From the NCBI RefSeq assembly GCF_014054525.1, contig NZ_CP059564.1:1126357-1190356 (forward strand): a DNA stretch of 64,000 nucleotides. The letters are read 5' to 3'. Origin of the DNA: Alysiella filiformis. GTDB lineage: Bacteria; Pseudomonadota; Gammaproteobacteria; Burkholderiales; Neisseriaceae. The notes beneath the pieces were generated by a model, which had not been told where the DNA came from, made no database searches, and saw nothing but the letters and a program-made list of their open reading frames with translations. The translations under genes were made by a program, and so were the position numbers. Within the stretch, counting starts at the first letter, position 1. Every line of letters starts with the position of its first letter. Shown piece by piece: positions 57,168 through 64,000 of the stretch.

Positions 57168-57473
57168 ATGATTGTCAAACAATTTTTTGAAGATGCCGCC
57201 GCCAAAATCAGCGAAACCATCGCCAATAGTCCCGCCAAAGATTTGGAAAAAAATGCCAAAGCCATGCTTTCGGGCGCATTGAATAAAATGGACGTGGTTA
57301 CACGCGAAGAGTTTGATATTCAACAACAAATTCTCATCAAAACCCGCAGCAAATTGAGTGAGGTGGAAGCGCGTTTGGCGGCTTTGGAAGCCTTGTTGAA
57401 CCAAAATGCGGTCAGTAATGCCCAAATTGACACCACCGAAAATGTTGAACACACCCAAAAAATCGCAGAATAA
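57168..57473 (+). CDS. ubiK: Ubiquinone biosynthesis accessory factor UbiK
   Basis: A 101-residue protein of the UbiK/YqiC (BMFP) family, which forms trimeric coiled coils and assists UbiJ in aerobic ubiquinone synthesis. It shows FFEDAAAKISETIANSPAKD at the N-terminus, VVTREEFDIQQQILIKTRSK in the middle and a C-terminal coiled coil KLSEVEARLAALEALL. ATG 57168 is preceded by AAGGAAA. It lies 12 bp before comM. Confidence 0.88.
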   Translation: MIVKQFFEDAAAKISETIANSPAKDLEKNAKAMLSGALNKMDVVTREEFDIQQQILIKTRSKLSEVEARLAALEALLNQNAVSNAQIDTTENVEHTQKIAE

Positions 57474-57485
57474 GGCTGCCTGAAC

Positions 57486-58985
57486 ATGAGCTTTGCCGTG
57501 GTAAACAGCCGCGCATTAAGCGGCATGAACGCGCCTTTGGTGGAAGTGGAAGTGCATTTGTCCAACGGCTTGCCCCAATGCAATATTGTGGGGCTGCCCG
57601 ACACCGAAGTGAAAGAAAGCCGCGACCGTGTTCGCGCTGCCATTTTGCAAAGTGGTTTTGAATTTCCCACGCAAAAAATCACGGTCAATCTTGCCCCTGC
57701 CGATTTGCCCAAAGAATCGGGGCGTTTTGATTTGCCCATTGCGATTGGCATTTTGGCGGCAAGCGGTCAGGTTGCGCCCGATGTGTTGGCGGATTATGAA
57801 TTGGCTGGCGAATTGGCACTTTCAGGCAGCTTGCGTCCGATTCGTGGGGCTTTGGCAATGGCTTTGCACAGCAAACGGGCAAATCGCGCCTTTATTTTGC
57901 CTCACGAAAATGCCCAACAAGCCGCAGTTATGCCACAAATTACCGCTTATGGCGCGCGCAGTTTGGGCGAAGTGGTGGCGCATTTGAATGGTGTTGAGCC
58001 TTTGCAACAAGTAGCGGTAGCGCAGTTCAGGCAGCCTGAAAACGCCCATTTGCCCGATTTGCGCGATGTGAAAGGGCAACACACCGCCCGTTTGGCATTG
58101 GAAATTGCAGCCGCAGGCGGACATAGCCTGTTGATGCTGGGGCCTCCTGGTACGGGCAAATCCATGTTGGCGCAACGTTTGCCGTCCATTTTGCCACCGC
58201 TTACCGATGATGAATTGGCAAGTGTGTGGGCATTGCATTCGCTGTTGCCGCAATTTTCAGGCAGCCTGCCGCAGCACACCCAACGTCCGTTTCGCGCACC
58301 GCACCATTCCGCCAGTGCAGCCGCCTTGGTGGGTGGCGGTTCAGACCCCAAACCAGGGGAAATTTCATTGGCGCACCAAGGCATTTTGTTTTTAGATGAA
58401 TTGCCCGAATTTGACCGCCGCGTTTTGGAAATGTTGCGCGAACCTTTGGAAAGTGGCGAAATCCACATTTCCCGCGCCACGCGCCAAGCCACTTATCCCG
58501 CCAAATTTCAATTAATCGCCGCCATGAACCCCTGCCCATGCGGTTATTTGGGACACCCCAGCAAACCCTGCCGTTGCACCCCCGATGCCATCAAACGTTA
58601 CCGCGACCGCATTTCAGGACCTTTGCTTGACCGCATTGATTTAACGATTGAAGTCCCTGCACTTGCCGCCGCCGAATTGGTCAGCGCACAGCAAGGCGAA
58701 GACAGCGCAACCGTATTACAGCGCGTGTTGGCAGCGCGTGAACGCCAATACGCGCGACAAGGCAAAACCAATGCCGCCCTGTCATCAAGCGAATTGGACG
58801 AACAAGCCGCCATTTTGTCCGAAGCGCGTGAAGCCTTGGGCGAAATTTTGGAAAGATTGTCGCTTTCCGCGCGGAGTTTCCACCGCATTTTGCGTGTGGC
58901 GCGGACTTTGGCAGATTTGGCTGGCGATGAAAACGTAACACGCGCCCATGTTTTACGCGCCATTGGTTTCAGACGTGCTTTGTAA
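57486..58985 (+). CDS. comM: ComM, AAA+ branch-migration helicase for natural transformation
   Basis: ComM (YifB, Mg-chelatase-like) drives branch migration of incoming DNA during integration. The 499 residues have the N-terminal Lon-like domain (PLVEVEVHLSNGLPQCNIVG and LPDTEVKESRDRVRAAI), Walker A GPPGTGKSMLAQR (about 219-231), Walker B GILFLDELPEFDRR and the zinc-finger-like CPCGYLGHPSKPCRCTP. Two DUS copies are translated in it (FRQPENAHLP and FSGSLPQ). Its presence agrees with the high DUS density of the genome. Confidence 0.95.
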   Translation: MSFAVVNSRALSGMNAPLVEVEVHLSNGLPQCNIVGLPDTEVKESRDRVRAAILQSGFEFPTQKITVNLAPADLPKESGRFDLPIAIGILAASGQVAPDVLADYELAGELALSGSLRPIRGALAMALHSKRANRAFILPHENAQQAAVMPQITAYGARSLGEVVAHLNGVEPLQQVAVAQFRQPENAHLPDLRDVKGQHTARLALEIAAAGGHSLLMLGPPGTGKSMLAQRLPSILPPLTDDELASVWALHSLLPQFSGSLPQHTQRPFRAPHHSASAAALVGGGSDPKPGEISLAHQGILFLDELPEFDRRVLEMLREPLESGEIHISRATRQATYPAKFQLIAAMNPCPCGYLGHPSKPCRCTPDAIKRYRDRISGPLLDRIDLTIEVPALAAAELVSAQQGEDSATVLQRVLAARERQYARQGKTNAALSSSELDEQAAILSEAREALGEILERLSLSARSFHRILRVARTLADLAGDENVTRAHVLRAIGFRRAL

Positions 58986-59038
58986 ACACGTTTCAGGCAG
59001 CCTTTCAGTGCATGATAAAAATCTTTCAGGCTGTCTGA

Positions 59039-59109
59039 AACCTGTCCCCTCCCCCTTACATAGGGGGAGGGGGCAGGTTTGTGGCAATATCAAAAAATGT
59101 CGTGTACTG
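59039..59109. mobile_element. Half copy of the CAGTACACGACA element
   Basis: Contains the CCCCTCCCCC hairpin, the GTTTGTGGCAATATCAAAAA flank and one complete end TGTCGTGTACTG (59098-59109). The other end is missing and replaced by a DUS. Confidence 0.6.
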
Positions 59110-59112
59110 TAG

Positions 59113-59272
59113 GGGGCTAATGACAATTCGTTTCGCGATTGTTTTTTCATCAAAATCGCCAACTTCTGCGTCAAAAATACGCGCCAATGGGTGGCATTGA
59201 CTCGCATTTTTTCCTTGAATTTGACAGTTTTGCCTGAAAAACCAACTTCGCGCCCAAATTGTCATTAGCCCC
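59113..59272. mobile_element. 160-bp miniature element, TIR GGGGCTAATGACAATT
   Basis: GGGGCTAATGACAATT (59113-59128) and its exact complement AATTGTCATTAGCCCC (59257-59272) bound a non-coding segment. TA lies near both ends (59110-59111 and 59273-59274). It directly abuts the preceding half element. These two repeats and the DUS copies fill most of the 393-bp gap between comM and the SPOR gene. Confidence 0.65.
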
Positions 59273-59378
59273 TAAGGCAGCCTGAAAGTTAAAAAATTGA
59301 AAAAAATGGCAATTCACAACAGGGAAATGGTTAAAATATCCCCATTAACATACATCATTTCAGAAAAAGGACAACACC

Positions 59379-60293
59379 ATGTCGCAACAACCCAACAAAG
59401 CCCCCAATCAATCCCCCGACAACAAACACTATGCCAAAAGTTTGGTGGGTTTTTTGTCGGGTTTGGTCTTGGCAACGCTGATTATCGTTGCCGTACTGCT
59501 GATGATTAACAGCAACAGCAAAAAAACCTTCAAACCCACCGAACCCGTGTTGTCCAACAACACACCGCCTGCCACCCAAACCTTAACCCCAAGCATGGGT
59601 TCAGGCGTGGTGGCGCACAACGACAATGTCAGCCCCCCAGCCACCACCAACGACAACAATCCCCCAGCCGAACCCATCGCGGCAAGCACACCCCAAAAAA
59701 CCGAAACCACCACTTTGCCCAACCCCGTGGTCAAACCCACCATTGCCGATACCAACCAAACCCCACAAGCCAATGCCGATACACGGTTTAACGAACCCAC
59801 ATTTGAAGAAGACGACAAAAATGAACCCACTTTTGCCCCACAAACACCAAAAGTGAAACCACGCGAAACCAAGCCCGTTCGCCAAGAACAGGTGAAACCC
59901 GCAGTCAAACAGCCTGCCAAAGTTGCCACCGCCCCCAACAAAACCCCTGCTGCACCCAAACCCACACCGCAGCAAATTTTGGACAATGGCAACATTGAAA
60001 AAGCGCGTGAAGCCGCCAAACGCGAACAAATCGCCAAAAACACCAAAAATTCAGGCAGCCAAAAAGGTGGCAGCGTGGTGTTGCAAGCAGGTTCGTTCAA
60101 TTCGCGCGATTATGCTGAAAGCCAACGTGCCAAATTAGCCATGCTTGGCGTGCAAGCCCAAATTGCCGAAGCCAAAGTCAATGGCAAAACCGTTTACCGC
60201 GTTCAAACCCCCAAATTACACGCCGATAAAGCCAATGACGCCAAAGCCGTTATGCGCTTAAATGGTGTGGGTGTGTATGAACGCCACGAATAA
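59379..60293 (+). CDS. SPOR-domain cell-envelope protein
   Basis: A 304-residue bitopic inner-membrane protein: short cytoplasmic start, one membrane helix at about 24-45 (SLVGFLSGLVLATLIIVAVL), a long proline/threonine-rich periplasmic linker (50-210) and a C-terminal SPOR domain (VVLQAGSFNSRDYAESQRAK, then LAMLGVQAQIAEAK and YRVQTPK) that binds denuded septal peptidoglycan. This is the FtsN/DedD layout. It lies 37 bp before dsbA and probably shares its transcript. A role in cell division or separation is inferred. Confidence 0.85.
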   Translation: MSQQPNKAPNQSPDNKHYAKSLVGFLSGLVLATLIIVAVLLMINSNSKKTFKPTEPVLSNNTPPATQTLTPSMGSGVVAHNDNVSPPATTNDNNPPAEPIAASTPQKTETTTLPNPVVKPTIADTNQTPQANADTRFNEPTFEEDDKNEPTFAPQTPKVKPRETKPVRQEQVKPAVKQPAKVATAPNKTPAAPKPTPQQILDNGNIEKAREAAKREQIAKNTKNSGSQKGGSVVLQAGSFNSRDYAESQRAKLAMLGVQAQIAEAKVNGKTVYRVQTPKLHADKANDAKAVMRLNGVGVYERHE

Positions 60294-60330
60294 TCTTCTC
60301 CATTTCACTTTAAAAACAAGGAAAAACATC

Positions 60331-61029
60331 ATGAATTTGAAAAAATTACTCATCGCATCGGCTCTGGCTTTGGGCTTGAACGCAGGCGCATTGGCAGCCA
60401 CAGAAGGCGTGGACTATGAAGTCTTGCCCAAAGCCATGCCGCAAATCCAAAAAGACAAAGTGGAAGTGTTGGAATTTTTTGGTTATTTCTGCATTCACTG
60501 CAAAAATCTTGACCCCATTTTGCTCAAACACACCAAAACATTCGCCAAAGACACCTATTTCCGCACCGAACACGTTGTGTGGGACGAAGGTCGCGACATG
60601 AATTTGGCGCGCATTACCGCCGCCGTAAACCAAGCTGGCGAAAAATACGCTGCCAATCCTGCCATTTTCGGCGCGATTTTTGACGAGAAAGTGAATTTGA
60701 GCGATGCGGGCGTAACCGCACAATGGTTGAATGCCCAAACTTCATTCAATGGCAAAAAGGTTTTGGAAGCCTACAATTCATTCAGCAACCAAGCCCAAGC
60801 CAAGCAAATGGCAGATTACACGCGCGAATACCAAGTGCAAAGCACCCCCACGCTGATTGTGGGCGGTAAATACAAAGTCATTTTTAATCAAGGATTTGAA
60901 AATGGCATGAAAACCATTGACGAATTGGTACAAAAAGTACGCGAAGAAAATGGCATGAAAGCCCCCAAACCCAAAGCTGCTGCACCCAAAAGCAAAGGTG
61001 CGTCTATTGCCAAAGCCGCTTTGAAATGA
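60331..61029 (+). CDS. dsbA: Thiol:disulfide interchange protein DsbA
   Basis: DsbA puts disulfides into exported proteins in the periplasm. The signal peptide covers residues 1-22 (LNAGALAA). The active site is CIHC at 54-57 in FFGYFCIHCKN; the cis-proline loop is STPTLIVGG. The 232 residues include a lysine/alanine-rich C-terminal tail of about 25 residues beyond the usual fold. ATG 60331 has AAGGAAAA upstream. Pilin and secretin assembly in Neisseriaceae depend on DsbA. Confidence 0.94.
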   Translation: MNLKKLLIASALALGLNAGALAATEGVDYEVLPKAMPQIQKDKVEVLEFFGYFCIHCKNLDPILLKHTKTFAKDTYFRTEHVVWDEGRDMNLARITAAVNQAGEKYAANPAIFGAIFDEKVNLSDAGVTAQWLNAQTSFNGKKVLEAYNSFSNQAQAKQMADYTREYQVQSTPTLIVGGKYKVIFNQGFENGMKTIDELVQKVREENGMKAPKPKAAAPKSKGASIAKAALK

Positions 61030-61050
61030 TTCAGGCTGCCTGAAAACGCA

Positions 61051-61086
61051 AAAACGATGTTTGGGAAACTGGGCATCGTTTTTTAT
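61051..61086 (+). terminator. Intrinsic terminator of dsbA
   Basis: AAAACGATG (61051-61059) pairs with CATCGTTTT (61074-61082), followed by TTTT. A palindromic DUS lies just upstream. Confidence 0.75.
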
Positions 61087-61106
61087 TGCCAATGTGAGTT
61101 TAAATT

Positions 61107-61931
61107 ATGGACATGATTTTGTTATTCAAAGCCTTAATTTTGGGCGTGATTGAAGGTTTAACCGAATTTTTGCCGATTTCCAGCACGGGGCATTTAATCG
61201 TGTTTGGCGATTTGCTGAATTTTCACAGCAAGGGCAAAGTGTTTGAAATTGCCATACAACTGGGCGCGGTGTTGGCGGTGGTGGTGGAATATCGCCAGCG
61301 TTTTATTCGCGTTTGCACGGGCATAGGGCGCGACAATGCGGTCAATCGTTTTGTGTTGAATTTGGCGATTGCTTTTGTGCCTGCGGCGGTGGTGGGTTTG
61401 CTTTTTAATAAGCAAATCAAGGCGGTATTGTTCAATCCGATTAGCGTGGCGTGTGCTTTGGTGGTGGGCGGTTTCATCATTTTGTGGGTGGAAAAACGCG
61501 CCAGCCAATTTGTTCCCAAAGTCAAAAATGTGGACGACATGCGACCGATTGACGCGCTGATGGTGGGCGTGGCACAAATTTGTGCTTTAATTCCAGGGAC
61601 TTCGCGTTCAGGCAGCACGATTATGGGCGGCATGTTGTGGGGTTTGGAGCGCAAAGTCGCAACCGAATTTTCTTTCTTTTTGGCGGTGCCGATGATGGTG
61701 GCGGCAACGGGCTACGACATCTACAAGCACCGCAACGATTTTACCGCAGATGATGTGATGTTGATTGCGGTGGGTTTTGTGGCGGCATTTGGTGCAGGTT
61801 TGCTGGCGGTACGCGCTTTGCTGAAATTTGTGGCGAGCAAAAATTATGTGCCGTTTGCTTATTATCGCATTGTTTTTGGTGGGATTATTTTGCTGACTTA
61901 TGTGGCTGGCTGGGTTGAATGGGCGGATTGA
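61107..61931 (+). CDS. uppP: Undecaprenyl-diphosphatase UppP (BacA)
   Basis: UppP dephosphorylates undecaprenyl diphosphate to recycle the lipid carrier of peptidoglycan synthesis in the inner membrane. The 274 residues contain the two catalytic motifs, [19 protein letters not shown] (about 13-31) and [20 protein letters not shown] (about 162-181), the latter encoding a partial DUS. About eight membrane helices. Overexpression gives bacitracin resistance in other bacteria. Confidence 0.96.
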   Translation: MDMILLFKALILGVIEGLTEFLPISSTGHLIVFGDLLNFHSKGKVFEIAIQLGAVLAVVVEYRQRFIRVCTGIGRDNAVNRFVLNLAIAFVPAAVVGLLFNKQIKAVLFNPISVACALVVGGFIILWVEKRASQFVPKVKNVDDMRPIDALMVGVAQICALIPGTSRSGSTIMGGMLWGLERKVATEFSFFLAVPMMVAATGYDIYKHRNDFTADDVMLIAVGFVAAFGAGLLAVRALLKFVASKNYVPFAYYRIVFGGIILLTYVAGWVEWAD

Positions 61932-61944
61932 GTTTCAGGCAGCC

Positions 61945-62098
61945 TGAAACCTTTGCAAAACTCGGTTTGTAGGGGCAGATTTCATATCTGCCCCGTTTAG
62001 GTTCGCAGAAATTTTCATTCTTATCAATAAATTGAAAAAAGGGCGGATATGAAATCCGCCCCTACGTCAGTTTTAAAGTGGATTTTGCAAAGGTTTCA
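61945..62098. mobile_element. 154-bp miniature element, TIR TGAAACCTTTGCAAAAC
   Basis: TGAAACCTTTGCAAAAC (61945-61961) and ATTTTGCAAAGGTTTCA (62082-62098) are the ends. Inside are two inverted copies of GTAGGGGCNGATTTCATATC-NGCCC. It shares its ends, but not its interior, with 50542-50653, so the ends define the mobile unit. Confidence 0.65.
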
Positions 62099-62179
62099 GC
62101 CTGAACATATTTTTGCAACAAAAAACGTGGTGAGACCCTTATTTCGCCACGTTTTCGCATTTTCAGGCAGCCTGAAAAA

Positions 62180-63214
62180 TCATTCTGCGATAGACCATTC
62201 AATCTCTTCGCCAGCGCACATTGGCACAACCACGCTGTCGCCAAACGCCACGCTTTCAGGCACACGTTGTGGTTTTTTGACCAAAGTGAGGGTGCGCGGA
62301 TTTTCAGGCAGCCCATAAAAACGCGCCCCATTTTTGGACGCAAACGCCTCCAACTTATCCAAAGCCCCTGCTTTTTCAAAGATTTGGGCATACAGCTCAA
62401 TCGCCGTCATGGCACTGAACACGCCAGCACAACCGCAAGCGTTTTCTTTGGCGTGTTTGGGGTGGGGTGCGGTGTCCGTTCCCAAAAAGAATTTGTGCGC
62501 TTTGTCGCCCGTAACCGCCTTGACCAAAGCCTGACGGTGGCTTTCGCGCTTGATAATTGGCAAGCAGTAAAAATGCGGACGCACACCGCCCACCAGCAAA
62601 TGATTGCGGTTGTACATCAAATGCTGTGGCGTAACGGTTGCCGCCACATTGTCGCCACTTTCGCAAACAAGCTGGGCGGCTTCTGCGGTGGTAATGTGTT
62701 CAAAAACCACTTTTAAATTCGGAATTTGTGCCAAAATCGGACGCATGATGCGTTCCATGAACACGGCTTCGCGGTCAAAAATGTCAATTTCGGGGTCGGT
62801 TACTTCGCCATGTGTGAGAAACAAAATCCCCTGCGCCGCCATTTCTTCCAACACGGGCAATAACTTAAACAAATCGGTAACGCCACTGTCGGAATTGGTG
62901 GTTGCGCCTGCTGGATAGAGTTTGAACGCAACGATGCCTGCTGCCTTGGCTTCACGCACGGTTTGGGGCGTGGTGTTGTCGGTCAAATACAGGGTCATGA
63001 GCGGCTCAAAGGGGCAATTTGCTGGTGTGGCTGCCTGAATTTGTTTTTTGTATTCAAGTGCTTGGGCTACTGTGGTAATGGGCGGTTTCAAATTGGGCAT
63101 GACCAAGGCGCGTCCCATTTGACGTGCGGTGTGTGGCACCACCGATTTGAGCGCATCGCCATCACGAAAATGCACGTGAAAATCATCGGGTTGGATTATG
63201 GTTAGGGTTTGCAT
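62180..63214 (-). CDS. pyrC: Dihydroorotase
   Basis: PyrC closes carbamoyl-aspartate to dihydroorotate in pyrimidine synthesis. The 344 residues fit the E. coli-type PyrC. Zinc ligands are in [12 protein letters not shown] (about 9-20) and the carboxylated lysine is in [15 protein letters not shown] (near 99). Further histidine ligands are in FLTHGEV and VVFEHITT, and the aspartate in [13 protein letters not shown]. It is followed 44 bp upstream on the same strand by fis. Confidence 0.96.
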   Translation of the reverse strand: MQTLTIIQPDDFHVHFRDGDALKSVVPHTARQMGRALVMPNLKPPITTVAQALEYKKQIQAATPANCPFEPLMTLYLTDNTTPQTVREAKAAGIVAFKLYPAGATTNSDSGVTDLFKLLPVLEEMAAQGILFLTHGEVTDPEIDIFDREAVFMERIMRPILAQIPNLKVVFEHITTAEAAQLVCESGDNVAATVTPQHLMYNRNHLLVGGVRPHFYCLPIIKRESHRQALVKAVTGDKAHKFFLGTDTAPHPKHAKENACGCAGVFSAMTAIELYAQIFEKAGALDKLEAFASKNGARFYGLPENPRTLTLVKKPQRVPESVAFGDSVVVPMCAGEEIEWSIAE

Positions 63215-63258
63215 GGTGGTTTCCTTACATTGAATTTTCAGGCTGCCTGAAAACGCTT

Positions 63259-63498
63259 TTATGATAATAATCCGTGTTGAATCAATTTCTTACGCAGAGT
63301 ATTGCGGTTCAAGCCCAACATGGCGGCGGCGCGACATTGGTTGCCTTTGCATTCTTTCATCACGCGCTGCAAAAGCGGTTTTTCTACTTGAAACAAGACC
63401 ATATCATACACGCCGCAAGCGGTTTGTCCGTCCAAATCGCGGAAATATTGGTTCAAATTTTGGGTAATGCAATCGGCAATATCGGGAGTGTGCTGCAT
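63259..63498 (-). CDS. fis: Fis-family DNA-binding protein
   Basis: A 79-residue nucleoid-associated protein. The C-terminal helix-turn-helix is clear: [20 protein letters not shown] and [15 protein letters not shown]. The N-terminal part is shorter than in enteric Fis (98 residues), as is common in beta-proteobacteria. It usually follows dusB; here its upstream neighbour is the divergent aldehyde dehydrogenase. Fis binds AT-rich bent DNA and stimulates rRNA promoters. Confidence 0.88.
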   Translation of the reverse strand: MQHTPDIADCITQNLNQYFRDLDGQTACGVYDMVLFQVEKPLLQRVMKECKGNQCRAAAMLGLNRNTLRKKLIQHGLLS

Positions 63499-63685
63499 GA
63501 TTTTTGTGCCACAAATGACTTAAATCGCCATTTTAACCGAATTTAACAGGCGCGACCATGTTTCTGAATGGGGATATTGATGTGGGTCATTTCAGGCTGC
63601 CTGAAAGGTAAATCTGCTTGTCAAAACGGCTTTTTTTGACTACATTGCACTACATCAATCGTCTCTCAACAAAGGAAAATGCAAT

Positions 63686-64000
63686 ATGAAACAGCTCGCA
63701 ATGTACATCAACGGTCGTTTTGAAACCGAATTTGCTGGCGAATACCGCAAGGTGCTGAACCCTGCCACCGAAGAAATCATCGCCCACGAACCCAAAGGCA
63801 GCGCAGACGATGTGAACCGTGCCGTTCAGGCAGCCAAAGCCGCCCAAAGCGCGTGGGAACGCTTGCCAGCCGTAGAACGCGGTGCGTATTTGCGCCAAAT
63901 TGCGGCAGGCATTCGCGCCCGTGCCGATGAATTGACCGACATCATCGTTGCCGAAGGCGGCAAAACCAAAGACTTGGCACGCATTGAAGTGATGTTTACA
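63686..64000 (+). CDS. Aldehyde dehydrogenase, AldA-like, N-terminal part (runs off window)
   Basis: The frame starts at ATG 63686 (AAAGGAAA upstream) and is open to the right edge, giving 105 residues of about 480. MYINGRFETEFAGEYRKVLN, NPATEEIIAHEPKG, AIRARADELTDIIVAEGGKT and LARIEVMFT match the N-terminal NAD-binding half of the family and are closest in pattern to lactaldehyde/glycolaldehyde dehydrogenase AldA. The catalytic cysteine lies outside the window, so the substrate is not certain. Confidence 0.85.
   Translation, partial: MKQLAMYINGRFETEFAGEYRKVLNPATEEIIAHEPKGSADDVNRAVQAAKAAQSAWERLPAVERGAYLRQIAAGIRARADELTDIIVAEGGKTKDLARIEVMFT

Noticed and set aside
58953-59207. 84-codon minus-strand frame as a transposase remnant
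   Set aside because: It crosses the boundary between two repeat elements and the end of comM, and shows no transposase motif.

Overview
The window is chromosomal DNA of a Neisseriaceae bacterium. The main evidence is the very frequent palindromic 15-mer TTCAGGCWGCCTGAA, found both between genes and, translated as FRQPE, SGSLK or RLPE, inside them. It contains the two 12-base DNA uptake sequence (DUS) dialects known from Simonsiella (AGGCTGCCTGAA) and Kingella (AGGCAGCCTGAA). The divergent ponA/pilMNOPQ arrangement, the pheS-to-pheT insertion site, comM and the type of gene content agree. Simonsiella, Alysiella or Kingella relatives fit best; I cannot name a species from sequence alone.

Layout. 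1-4.7 kb: the 5' part of dxs (runs off the left edge), rnc, an Lrp/AsnC regulator divergent from a RarD-type permease, and a RelB/YafQ toxin-antitoxin pair. 4.7-6.4 kb: two small unknown genes and an IS630-family element. 6.5-9.6 kb: prfA and recJ; recJ carries an in-frame repeat insertion. 9.6-15.9 kb: pheS, a small membrane protein, a HARE-HTH/PD-(D/E)XK protein, pheT and a second, AT-rich nuclease-like gene. This is the site of the pheS-pheT minimal mobile element known from Neisseria. 16-20.2 kb: murA, corC, a candidate small RNA, lepB and a lipocalin. 20.4-23.05 kb: an AT-rich two-gene cassette (HExxH metalloprotease-like protein plus a 173-residue partner) under a strong promoter that carries a dyad. 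23-33.2 kb: lepA, ponA, pilMNOPQ and aroK. 33.4-39 kb: sotB, ttcA, an amino-acid (probably cystine) ABC permease and ATPase, and the ABC-F gene ybiT. 39.1-40.0 kb: a second, nearly identical IS630 copy. 40.2-45 kb: a phosphoglycerate mutase with a signal peptide, a CAP-domain lipoprotein, a solute-binding lipoprotein and groSL. 45.2-53 kb: ppx, rho (frameshifted), yedI, hemE, trxB and an LprI-like lipoprotein. 53.3-61.9 kb: a second solute-binding lipoprotein, an autotransporter, ubiK, comM, a SPOR protein, dsbA and uppP. 62.2-64 kb: pyrC, fis and the 5' end of an aldA-like dehydrogenase.

Most genes are housekeeping. The noteworthy material is accessory: AT-rich, DUS-poor cassettes at 9.6-11.1 and 20.4-23.0 kb, the pheS-pheT cargo, and many small mobile repeats. 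At least four kinds of short inverted-repeat element are present, plus palindromic repeats, a 47-bp DUS minisatellite downstream of rho and DUS hairpins used as terminators. I saw no rRNA or tRNA gene and no CRISPR array. Starts were chosen by ribosome binding site and family length; no database search was possible.
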